This document shows, piece by piece, positions 24,927-31,929 of a stretch of DNA of 64,000 bases. A program made the translations under genes and the position numbers. How positions within the stretch are numbered: the first letter of the stretch is position 1; every line of letters begins with the position of its first letter. This DNA comes from an uncultured Prevotellaceae bacterium (lineage in GTDB: Bacteria > Bacteroidota > Bacteroidia > Bacteroidales > Muribaculaceae). The notes below the pieces were generated by a model. That model saw only the letters and a program-made list of their open reading frames with translations, searched no databases and was not told the origin of the DNA. The stretch covers positions 124,001 through 188,000 of the forward strand of contig ONJX01000001.1 of NCBI GenBank assembly GCA_900318255.1, written 5' to 3'.

Positions 24927-24956
24927 CGTTTATGTATTAAAGTGATAGAATTGCGA

Positions 24957-26867
24957 TTATTTCATAACCTTCTTCACAGTGCCGTTGCTGTAGCGAACAA
25001 TGTTGATGCCCTGTTGCATCTCACGCACTTGCTGGCCATTGATGTTGTAGATGGCCTCGATGGTGGCATTGTCGTCGCTGCTCAGGGTCTCGATTGGTGT
25101 GGCGTCGGGGTTGAGAACGATGACGATCTCATCGTTTGAACCACCTTCACAAGTCACAACGCCAGCAGGGATAACCACATAATAGGTCTTGCTTGCATCG
25201 CTTGTAAAGTAATCAACGTAGCCGTCGTAATCGCTGCCCCAAACGTGCAGTGTGGTCTCGCCGTTCATGGTTGCATACCAGCTGTCGAGTGGGCTCAGGG
25301 TCTCGCTGCTGCCCATCTCGCCAACGTAGATTTTCACATCGGGAGTGCTCTGGGCCACGGTAACTGGCTGGTTGAATGTCACCTCAAACGAGTAGGTCTG
25401 ATAGCTCTGGGCGTTGTCGCCGCTCATGGGATTGGTAGAAACAACCTCGAGTGGGAGAGCCTGCTCAACAATGGTGTAGTAGCTCCACTCGGTGTTTTGA
25501 TAAGCGCTCTTGCTGCCCTTGGGGACGTAGAGGATAGCGTTCTCGTTGCTGTTGTAGAATGGCATGTCGTAGTCCTCGTAGTAATCCATGATAGTGGGAG
25601 GCACTGCGCTGAGGCAGGTGATAGACTGCAGGGCGCTGCAGTTGTTGAGGGCGTGAGGATAAATCTCGGTGATGCCCTCGGGGATGGTGAGTGAAGTGAG
25701 CGAGGTGCAGCTTGCAAACTGGCCATCGTTCAGGTAATAGGGGTTGGCGGGAAGAACAACCTCGGTGAGTTTAGTGTCGGCAAACACCTGCTCGTCGATA
25801 AAGTTGATGCTCTCGGGACCATCAAGATTGATGTCGCTCAATTGGCTGCTCTCAAAGCAAGCGTAACCCAGGGCCACGAGGTCCTTGTTGAGTGTGATGC
25901 TCTGGAGCTGGCTTCCCCAGAAGGCTCCGCCCACGATGCCCTTGCAGTTCTCATCTACCACATGGGTGGTGACGCCAGTCATTGGGGACATTTGAAGCAA
26001 CGACTTGTCGGCAGTGTAGAGCACGCCGTCAACCATGACGAATGAGGTGTTGGCAGGATCAAGTGTGATAGTGCTCACAGCAGTGTTAGCGATAACACTC
26101 TCGCCAATGGTGGTCACGCTGGCAGGGATATTGATGGCTGTGAGGGCCTTGTCGTTAAGGAACGCCTCCATGCCAATCTCCTCGAGTGTAGATGGCAGGG
26201 TGATGCTGCTAAGGGCGGTGCAGTTGTTGAAAGCACCATCGCCTATTTTTTTCAGGCCTTCGTTGAGTGTCACGTTCTCGAGCTTGCTGTAAAGGAAGCA
26301 TGTAGAGCCAATTTCCTCGGTCGAGGCAGGAATCTCGATGCTGGTGGCTGCCAGTTTGTAGAATGCAGCATTACCAATGTGCTTAACGCCATTGCCCAGG
26401 TCCACCTGAGTCAAGCATGGCTGGTAGCTTGAGTTGTGCTGGTTGTAGAATGCACTGTTGCCAATCCATTCCACGCTGTTAGGCAGCGTGAGGCTTGAGA
26501 TGCCCAGGCCTGAGAAGGCATAGTCGCCAATGTATTTCACTCCGTCGCCAAAAGTTACGCTGGTGAGGTCGCTGTAGTAGAATGCCTTGGCTTTAATGGT
26601 ATCGACCGAGCCAGGGATTACCACCGAGGTAAGATTGCTCCACTGGAATGCGGCTTCGCCAATGGCTTTGACATTGTAGGTCACACCATCGTTCTCAACT
26701 GTTGCGGGAATAACAATACTGGTGGCAGCATTGTCAACGCCGCTACACTCAACGGTGTTTTCACCAGTCACAGTGTAGGTGATTTGTTGCGACGTGAAAG
26801 TCGTTTGAGCTTGCATGCCGAGTGCGAGCAATGCTGCAACGGCAGTTAATAAGTGATTTTTCCTCAT
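24957..26867 (-). CDS. BspA-family leucine-rich repeat surface protein
   Basis: A 636-aa exported protein: signal peptide (residues 1-20), then about 13 LRR_5/BspA-type repeats of 22-24 residues from about 55 to 440 with the pattern I..P..V..IG..AF..C..L. Then comes a beta-sandwich region with NPMSGDNAQSYQTYSFEVTF, a bacterial Ig-like segment, and a C-terminal tail YNINGQQVREMQQGINIVRY followed by SNGTVKKVMK. That tail type ends many secreted Bacteroidales proteins and is thought to be a sorting or anchoring signal. Roles of BspA proteins include adhesion; none is proven here. Confidence 0.9.
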   Translation of the reverse strand: MRKNHLLTAVAALLALGMQAQTTFTSQQITYTVTGENTVECSGVDNAATSIVIPATVENDGVTYNVKAIGEAAFQWSNLTSVVIPGSVDTIKAKAFYYSDLTSVTFGDGVKYIGDYAFSGLGISSLTLPNSVEWIGNSAFYNQHNSSYQPCLTQVDLGNGVKHIGNAAFYKLAATSIEIPASTEEIGSTCFLYSKLENVTLNEGLKKIGDGAFNNCTALSSITLPSTLEEIGMEAFLNDKALTAINIPASVTTIGESVIANTAVSTITLDPANTSFVMVDGVLYTADKSLLQMSPMTGVTTHVVDENCKGIVGGAFWGSQLQSITLNKDLVALGYACFESSQLSDINLDGPESINFIDEQVFADTKLTEVVLPANPYYLNDGQFASCTSLTSLTIPEGITEIYPHALNNCSALQSITCLSAVPPTIMDYYEDYDMPFYNSNENAILYVPKGSKSAYQNTEWSYYTIVEQALPLEVVSTNPMSGDNAQSYQTYSFEVTFNQPVTVAQSTPDVKIYVGEMGSSETLSPLDSWYATMNGETTLHVWGSDYDGYVDYFTSDASKTYYVVIPAGVVTCEGGSNDEIVIVLNPDATPIETLSSDDNATIEAIYNINGQQVREMQQGINIVRYSNGTVKKVMK

Positions 26868-27051
26868 GTTTGTTTGGTTTAATTATTAGACATTTATGTG
26901 AATCGGTGCAAAGGTACGCAAAAAAACGGTTCCACCAGTTTAGCAACCGTTGTTATTGTCCTCTGGTGTGTTAAAAAGAATGTAGCATCTTCCCGAATGA
27001 CTCTAAAATAGTTAATATAAGTTAAATGTGTAAGATTAACACGGAATAGTT

Positions 27052-27083
27052 TTTGTTGTGTAAAAAAATACACACTATCTTTG
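27052..27083 (+). promoter_or_regulatory. Promoter of the VWA gene
   Basis: TTTG (27052-27055), 20 nt, TATCTTTG (27076-27083). A 12-bp inverted repeat flanks the -7 region (27055-27066 and 27092-27103). Confidence 0.8.
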
Positions 27084-27103
27084 TTGCGTAATTTTTACAC
27101 AAC
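27055..27103. promoter_or_regulatory. 12-bp inverted repeat around the VWA promoter
   Basis: GTTGTGTAAAAA (27055-27066) and TTTTTACACAAC (27092-27103) are perfect inverse copies with 25 bp between. Their placement across the -7 box and start site suits a repressor site or a 5'-leader hairpin. Confidence 0.6.
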
Positions 27104-27134
27104 GCTTTTTATTGACTCTAAAAACTAAGAAAAA

Positions 27135-28220
27135 ATGAACGACAACGCAAACAAGGGCAATAAGGCCCGCATCTACAACTTGATTATCGTTGACGAAAGT
27201 GGCTCAATGGGCGGCCTTGAGCACGCCACCATCACTGGTGTGAATGAGACAATCAACAGCATTCGCAGTGCTCAGCGAGATTTTGGTGCCACCCAAGAGC
27301 ACTTCCTCACGCTGGTGACGTTTGACAGCAACGGTAGCAGCGCTCCCGTGCGCACTTTGCTCAACCGCGAGCCTATAGGCGCAGTGAGCGACTTCGACAA
27401 CTATCGCCCCTGTGGTAGCACTCCACTCTATGATGCCATGGGCCAGTCGATAAGCGAGTTGCACAACTTAATCAAGGGCGACGATGACGCCAGCGCTGTG
27501 GTGACAGTGCTCACCGACGGCTATGAGAACGCCTCACGCGAGTGGACTGGTGCCGCACTCAAGGCCCTGATTGAGCAGCTCACCCAGGAAGGCTGGTCGT
27601 TTTCTTACATGGGCAGCAATCACGACGTGAAGCAGGTGAGCTTCAACCTGTCGATCAACAATGTGGTTGAGTTCAGTCACGATGTTGCCGGCACCAGCAA
27701 CACCTGGGCTCGAGAGAGCTCGGCAAAGCGCAACTACTATCGCAAGATGGACGAGGAGTATCGCAGCGGACGCAGACACAACAAGGAGGAATGGATTGAG
27801 CTCAAGCGACAGATGGCGGGCGACTACTACGGCAATCGTGTGACGCTCAGCCGCATCGACACGTTGCAGGAAGGTGAGATATTCGTCTTTGGCAGCAACC
27901 CACAGGGGTTCCACAGCGGTGGCGCAGCTCAGGCAGCCATGAACCGCTTTGGTGCTGTGTGGGGACAAGGCGAGGGTTTGCAGGGGCGCAGTTATGCCTT
28001 GCCCAGCAGCTGCCCGCTTGAGACAATGGCTCAGGCTGTGCGTCGCTTCACAGAGTTTGCCGCTCAGCATCCCGAGCTGCGATTTCTCGTCACTCGCGTG
28101 GGCTGTGGCAATGCAGGGCATCGAGCCACCGATGTGGCATCAATGTTCAAGGGTTGCATAGGCCTTGAGAACGTGGCTTTGCCCGCCGAGTTCTGGAAAA
28201 TCCTGGGCCTGACAATGTAA
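27135..28220 (+). CDS. VWA-domain protein fused to a macro-like C-terminal domain
   Basis: A 361-aa soluble protein. Residues 12-190 form a von Willebrand A domain with the metal-site motif DESGSMGG, then the threonine and aspartate elements near STPLYDAMG and VTVLTDGYEN. A helical linker (about 200-240) leads to a second domain beginning EIFVFGSNPQGFHSGGAAQA, with FGAVWGQGEGLQGRSYALPS. That pattern matches the A1S_2505-type phage-associated domain and resembles macro domains that bind ADP-ribose. There is no signal peptide. The fusion suggests a protein-binding module linked to nucleotide or ADP-ribose handling; this is inference. The gene has its own strong promoter. Confidence 0.75.
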   Translation: MNDNANKGNKARIYNLIIVDESGSMGGLEHATITGVNETINSIRSAQRDFGATQEHFLTLVTFDSNGSSAPVRTLLNREPIGAVSDFDNYRPCGSTPLYDAMGQSISELHNLIKGDDDASAVVTVLTDGYENASREWTGAALKALIEQLTQEGWSFSYMGSNHDVKQVSFNLSINNVVEFSHDVAGTSNTWARESSAKRNYYRKMDEEYRSGRRHNKEEWIELKRQMAGDYYGNRVTLSRIDTLQEGEIFVFGSNPQGFHSGGAAQAAMNRFGAVWGQGEGLQGRSYALPSSCPLETMAQAVRRFTEFAAQHPELRFLVTRVGCGNAGHRATDVASMFKGCIGLENVALPAEFWKILGLTM

Positions 28221-28254
28221 AAACCGCGTTCCCCCGATTACGCACGCAATCTAA

Positions 28255-28668
28255 TCAAAAGAAAAAGAAGAAGAACGCTGCTGCCCACTCGCGGCTCACG
28301 CCCTCGACATAGCCCAGGCAGCTATGGCTGCTGTTCTCCACGCGCCCGTCGCTGCGCACGTAGCCCAAGCAGCTGTGGCTGCTGTTCTCGATGCGCCCGT
28401 CGCTGCGTATGTAACCCAGGCAGCTGTGGCTGCTGTTCTCCACGCGTCCGTCGCTGCGTATGTAGCCCAGGCAGCTATGGCTGCTGTTCTCTACGCGTCC
28501 GTCGCTGCGTATGTATCCCAGGCAGCTGTGGCTGCTGTTCTCCACGCGTCCGTCGCTGCGCACGTAGCCCACGGTGCTGTGGTTACTGTTTCTCACCGTC
28601 TGGGCATCAACAGCCAGCGGCATGGCTGCGGCAATCACCGCAAACAACAATATGATGAAATGTTTCAT
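28255..28668 (-). CDS. Exported 5-fold beta-flower-like repeat protein
   Basis: A 137-aa exported protein: signal peptide to about residue 22, then five full 17-residue repeats (NSSHSCLGYIRSDGRVE) and a half unit, then EGVSREWAAAFFFFFF. The repeat type and aromatic tail match Bacteroidales 5-fold beta-flower proteins, a family known by structure but not by function. The repeat units are nearly identical at DNA level. A diverged paralogue is immediately upstream at 28722-29153. The six-phenylalanine C-terminus is unusual. Confidence 0.75.
   Translation of the reverse strand: MKHFIILLFAVIAAAMPLAVDAQTVRNSNHSTVGYVRSDGRVENSSHSCLGYIRSDGRVENSSHSCLGYIRSDGRVENSSHSCLGYIRSDGRIENSSHSCLGYVRSDGRVENSSHSCLGYVEGVSREWAAAFFFFFF
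28309..28590 (-). repeat. 51-bp coding tandem repeat, 5.5 units
   Basis: The repeat encodes N-S-S-H-S-C-L-G-Y-I/V-R-S-D-G-R-V/I-E. Units 2-5 are nearly the same in nucleotide sequence, so copy-number change by slippage is likely. The phase is always in frame (51 bp = 17 codons). Confidence 0.85.
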
Positions 28669-28721
28669 GATTAGTTAAGAGTTTATTATTGTTAATTGAG
28701 AACAGTCGTTAATCTAAGTTT

Positions 28722-29153
28722 CTAGTCAAAGAAATCGAAGAAGTAGTAGGCGGCGACGCGCTGAATGGAGATGCCGTTGGCAAACCCCAGCACTTCGCCA
28801 TCCTCGTTGGTCACCTTGCCGCTCTTCACCTCGATGTATCCCAGCAGGTGGCTCTCGCCATCGTTGACCGAGCCGTCGGCATTGATGTAGCCAATGCGTT
28901 CTCCGGCTTTGTTGTAGATTTGCATCTTGGCGTCGATGCGGCCCACCGTCTTGCCTTTGGCGTTGGCAATGGTGCCGTCATTGTTGAAGTAGCCTATGGG
29001 GTCGTAGTTGCTGTTGCGCACAGTGCCGTTGGCAGCGATTTTTCCCACAATATTGTAGTTGGCGTCGCGCAGATTCTGTGCCACGGCGCTGCCCGTGCCC
29101 ATCGCAACGAGCATGATGGCTACCATGATGATATTTCTAGTAAAAGTCTTCAT
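28722..29153 (-). CDS. Exported beta-flower-like protein, diverged paralogue
   Basis: A 143-aa exported protein with signal peptide MKTFTRNIIMVAIMLVAMGT and cleavage near AVAQ. It contains six diverged 16-18-residue repeats of the form GxIxxDGTVxNxxxxxIGY, ending SIQRVAAYYFFDFFD. The end again combines an R-x-AA and an aromatic tail, as in the neighbour. The repeats are degenerate here, in contrast to the near-identical units downstream. Gap to the next gene is 53 nt. Confidence 0.75.
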   Translation of the reverse strand: MKTFTRNIIMVAIMLVAMGTGSAVAQNLRDANYNIVGKIAANGTVRNSNYDPIGYFNNDGTIANAKGKTVGRIDAKMQIYNKAGERIGYINADGSVNDGESHLLGYIEVKSGKVTNEDGEVLGFANGISIQRVAAYYFFDFFD

Positions 29154-29194
29154 TGCCCTAAAAAATAAAAATGTTCAACAATACAATACCACTG

Positions 29195-29202
29195 CAAATA
29201 TA
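29195..29202 (-). promoter_or_regulatory. -7 box of the beta-flower pair
   Basis: TATATTTG on the minus strand, about 40 nt before ATG 29153; no -33 at standard spacing. Confidence 0.45.
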
Positions 29203-29443
29203 AGCACTTTTTTTGAAAACCATGCCATTTCTTCTCAAAAAACGCTTTGTCACTTAGACTTAACGTTTTGGCTAAAGTTTAAGAAATGTCTTTTGAGAAA
29301 ATACATTAACTTTGTGGCGTCATTAAAAAACAACCCCACGATTGCTCGGAACAACCGCATGCTCGACCGCTCGTAAAATTAAATATAACAAAAAACTAAA
29401 AACCAGAATGACTGATAAAGACTGATTATTTGCTCAAAATTAC
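29203..29443. other. Intergenic stretch with no gene
   Basis: A TAACTTTG box (plus strand, 29307-29314) is present but is followed only by very short frames, e.g. five codons at 29408. No stable hairpin or gene was seen. Confidence 0.4.
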
Positions 29444-29451
29444 TACCTTTG
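29444..29451 (+). promoter_or_regulatory. -7 box at tcdA
   Basis: TACCTTTG lies only 4 nt before ATG 29456, so the mRNA could be leaderless or almost so. No -33 at standard spacing was found. Confidence 0.45.
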
Positions 29452-29455
29452 CGCT

Positions 29456-30190
29456 ATGAATGACGATTTTTTTTCTAGGACGCGCCTGCTGCTGGGTGAG
29501 GAGGCGCTGGAGCGGCTGGCAGGATGCCGCGTGGCGGTGTTTGGCGTGGGCGGCGTGGGCGGCTATGCCGTGGAGGTGCTGGCACGCAGCGGCGTGGGGG
29601 CTATCGACCTCTACGACAGCGACGTGGTGAGCCCGAGCAATATCAACCGCCAGATTATCGCCACCACCAGCACCGTGGGTCGCTACAAGGTGGATGTGGC
29701 CCTGGAGCGCATCCTCGACATCAACCCCGGGTGCCAGGTGCGGGGCTTCAAGATGTTTTATGTGGTGGCTAATGCCGGCGAGGTGGATCTCTCGCAATAT
29801 GACTACGTGCTTGATTGCATCGACACCGTGAGCGCCAAGATGGAGCTGGTGAGGCGATGCACGCGGCTGGGAGTACCCATCATTTGTAGCATGGGTGCTG
29901 CCAACAAGCTCGACGCCAGCGCCTTCAGTGTTGCCGACATCAGCCAGACCGATGTTGACCCGCTGGCGCGCATCATGCGCAAGCGCCTGCGCAAGGAGGG
30001 CATCGAGCACTTCAAGTGCGTCTTCAGCAAGGAGCAGCCTCGCAAGCCCCAGTCAGCAAGCGGCAATGCCGAGCCTGGCCAGCGCCCTGTGCCTGCGAGC
30101 AACGCGTGGGTGCCCGCCGCGGCAGGACTGGTGCTTGGCGGCGAGGTGGTGCTAGATTTAGTCTCAACCATAAAAACCGTGACGCCATGA
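29456..30190 (+). CDS. tcdA: tRNA threonylcarbamoyladenosine dehydratase TcdA
   Basis: An E1-like/ThiF-family enzyme (244 aa) that cyclises t6A37 of tRNA to ct6A using ATP. It has the nucleotide-binding FGVGGVGGYAVEVLARSGVG (from about residue 28), then DLYDSDVVSPSNINRQ with the adenylation arginine, and DYVLDCIDTVSAKMEL near 120. Length and order fit TcdA. It acts on the product of the TsaD pathway, whose gene is at 11,844. Its TGA overlaps the next gene's start by 4 nt (ATGA), so translation is coupled to the DUF3667 gene. Confidence 0.93.
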   Translation: MNDDFFSRTRLLLGEEALERLAGCRVAVFGVGGVGGYAVEVLARSGVGAIDLYDSDVVSPSNINRQIIATTSTVGRYKVDVALERILDINPGCQVRGFKMFYVVANAGEVDLSQYDYVLDCIDTVSAKMELVRRCTRLGVPIICSMGAANKLDASAFSVADISQTDVDPLARIMRKRLRKEGIEHFKCVFSKEQPRKPQSASGNAEPGQRPVPASNAWVPAAAGLVLGGEVVLDLVSTIKTVTP

Positions 30191-31185
30191 AACTCGCACA
30201 ACGCCTAGAGAGATACTGCCGGCGGCAGCGAGAGGTGAGAAGCTTCACCTACGACAAGGCTCAGCTTCATCACTGCCCCTGCTGCGGTGAGGACTATGCC
30301 GGCAACTATTGCCCGGCTTGTGGCTTGCCCACTGGCAAGGGCCCAATCACTTGGCACTCTATTCAGGAGGGTGTTATGGACTTGTGGGGACTGGGGTCGC
30401 GGTCGCTGCCCCGCACGCTATGGCAGCTCATCGTCAGGCCCGGGCACTTGATTGCCAGCTACATCAGTGGCCGTCGCCAGGTGAGCTTCCCGCCCGTGAA
30501 GATGCTAGTGATAATGGCACTGGTGGCGCTGCTCGTCAATAACGTTTGTGACAGCCTGACGCCTGCCACCGCCAGTGGGGTGAATACTGCCCCCAGCAGC
30601 GACAACAGCGTTCTTCTCACTGCCGACCATTATTTCGACGTGGTATATGACTGGATGAGCACTCACTTTGACTGGGCTTGCATGCTCCTGTTCTCGTTCT
30701 TCATCTTTCCCACATTGATAACATTTCGCTATGCTCCTCGCTGCGGTCATCACAATGTGCCGCAAGGCTTCTTCATACAGGTGTTTAACAGCATGCAGCT
30801 TCTCCTAATAGTAATGGTAGTGTTCATTAGTGGTGTGATACTCTACTACACTTTCCCCACCGTGAGTGATGAGGTGCAGGGCATTTTGGTTACATCGTTG
30901 CTGGCAGTCATGCTCTACCGCACCTATAAGCAGCTCTTTGGCTACGGGGCATGGGGCACCGTGTGGCGGCTGCTCACAATGCTCGTGTCGGGCTGTTTCC
31001 TCTTTGGTGCCACGTTGTGCATCTTCTATGTGGTGATGGCGATAGGCATGGGAGAATGGGCTTTTGTCAAGAGGATTATCATGACGCGCGTGCTGCTCTT
31101 TCTTGCGGGTGCAACGCTACCCCTCGTTCTCACTCACCTCATCAACAAGCGTCAGTCCAAGAAGAGACTACCAGTGCAGGAATAA
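30187..31185 (+). CDS. DUF3667 zinc-ribbon membrane protein, second copy
   Basis: A 332-aa protein: a short basic N-terminus, a zinc ribbon CPCCGEDYAGNYCPACG near residue 35, the DUF3667 signature LWGLGSRSLPRTLWQLIVRP, and about five transmembrane helices. I place the start at ATG 30187, which overlaps the tcdA stop as ATGA; the frame is open further upstream but only inside tcdA. It shares layout with the protein at 15235-16122. No function is assigned. Confidence 0.85.
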   Translation: MKLAQRLERYCRRQREVRSFTYDKAQLHHCPCCGEDYAGNYCPACGLPTGKGPITWHSIQEGVMDLWGLGSRSLPRTLWQLIVRPGHLIASYISGRRQVSFPPVKMLVIMALVALLVNNVCDSLTPATASGVNTAPSSDNSVLLTADHYFDVVYDWMSTHFDWACMLLFSFFIFPTLITFRYAPRCGHHNVPQGFFIQVFNSMQLLLIVMVVFISGVILYYTFPTVSDEVQGILVTSLLAVMLYRTYKQLFGYGAWGTVWRLLTMLVSGCFLFGATLCIFYVVMAIGMGEWAFVKRIIMTRVLLFLAGATLPLVLTHLINKRQSKKRLPVQE

Positions 31186-31280
31186 TTAGCTCAATTCGCA
31201 AAATTCGCCGTTAAAAGATTAGTTCAATTCGCAAAATTCGCCGTTAAAAGATTAGCTCAATTCTCAAAATTCGCCGTTAA
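31186..31280. repeat. 33-bp tandem repeat, three units, entering aroK
   Basis: Units at 31186-31218, 31219-31251 and 31252-31280 share TTAGCTCAATTCGCAAAATT followed by CGCCGTTAAAAGA with one or two changes. The third unit supplies the end of aroK on the minus strand (residues TANFEN and the stop). A related 27-nt piece is at 62833-62859. Confidence 0.85.
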
Positions 31281-31814
31281 GCTGAGGAGCAGCTGTGCGA
31301 GCTGGCGGGCGCTGTCGCTTATCTGCTCTTCGCTCTCAAGACGGGTGGAGTCAAATTGCAGCTGAGCCTGCTCGTAGAATGGTGTGCGCACGTCAAGGCC
31401 CTGAACCACCGACGCCCTTATCTCATCATCGCTCATGCCGCTCAGCAGTGGTCGCTTGCAGCGCTGCTCGGGGAGCACCAGGCGCGAAGTGATGCGCTCC
31501 ACGCTCGTGCGCAGCCACACCGTGATGCCCAAGCTGTTCATCAGCTCCATGTTGCCCTCTTGCAGCGGAGTGCCACCGCCGCACGCTACAATAGTGTTGT
31601 CGCAAGCTGTCGCCACTTCTTGAAGAGCCTCACGTTCCAATTTCCTGAAGTGCGGCTCGCCCAGGGTCATGAAAATCTCCTTGGCAGTCATTCCCTCCTT
31701 TGCCTCAATATATTGGTCTAAATCTACAAACCGCCAACCCAGCTCCTGTGCTAGCGGTTCGCCCAGCGTAGTCTTTCCACAGCCCATATACCCTATCAAA
31801 AACACAGGTTTCAT
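31257..31814 (-). CDS. aroK: Shikimate kinase
   Basis: Phosphorylates shikimate at the 3-hydroxyl in the chorismate pathway. The protein (185 aa) starts MKPVFLIGYMGCGKTTLGEP with a P-loop, then DLDQYIEAKEGMT (shikimate-binding aspartate), FRKLE, and the glycine loop VACGGGTPLQ. Length is normal. The frame opens one codon earlier with TTG, so ATG 31814 is the start. Its last six codons and the stop lie in a tandem repeat shared with the intergenic region. Confidence 0.93.
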   Translation of the reverse strand: MKPVFLIGYMGCGKTTLGEPLAQELGWRFVDLDQYIEAKEGMTAKEIFMTLGEPHFRKLEREALQEVATACDNTIVACGGGTPLQEGNMELMNSLGITVWLRTSVERITSRLVLPEQRCKRPLLSGMSDDEIRASVVQGLDVRTPFYEQAQLQFDSTRLESEEQISDSARQLAQLLLSLTANFEN

Positions 31815-31829
31815 CAAGAAGTGTAAATT

Positions 31830-31886
31830 ATTAAGTGTTAAGTGTAAAATGTTAAGTGTTAAGTGGGGACAAGGCGTGCCTTGTCC
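31830..31886. repeat. TTAAGTGTTAAGTG tract with CAAGGC hairpin
   Basis: The tract is followed by GGACAAGGC-GT-GCCTTGTCC (31867-31886), a perfect 9-bp inverted repeat, between aroK and the sulfatase. It is the third site of this kind and may end the sulfatase transcript. Confidence 0.6.
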
Positions 31887-31929
31887 GATGGGTGCGACGG
31901 CTACTATTGTCTTGTCAGCTCGTTCCTCG

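Noticed and set aside
28309-28590. Possible CRISPR array
   Set aside because: Units are contiguous 51-bp copies without variable spacers and code for protein.
28324-28674. 116-codon Ala/Val-rich repeated frame on the plus strand
   Set aside because: It is the complement of the 51-bp coding repeat; the minus-strand product has a signal peptide and a family match.
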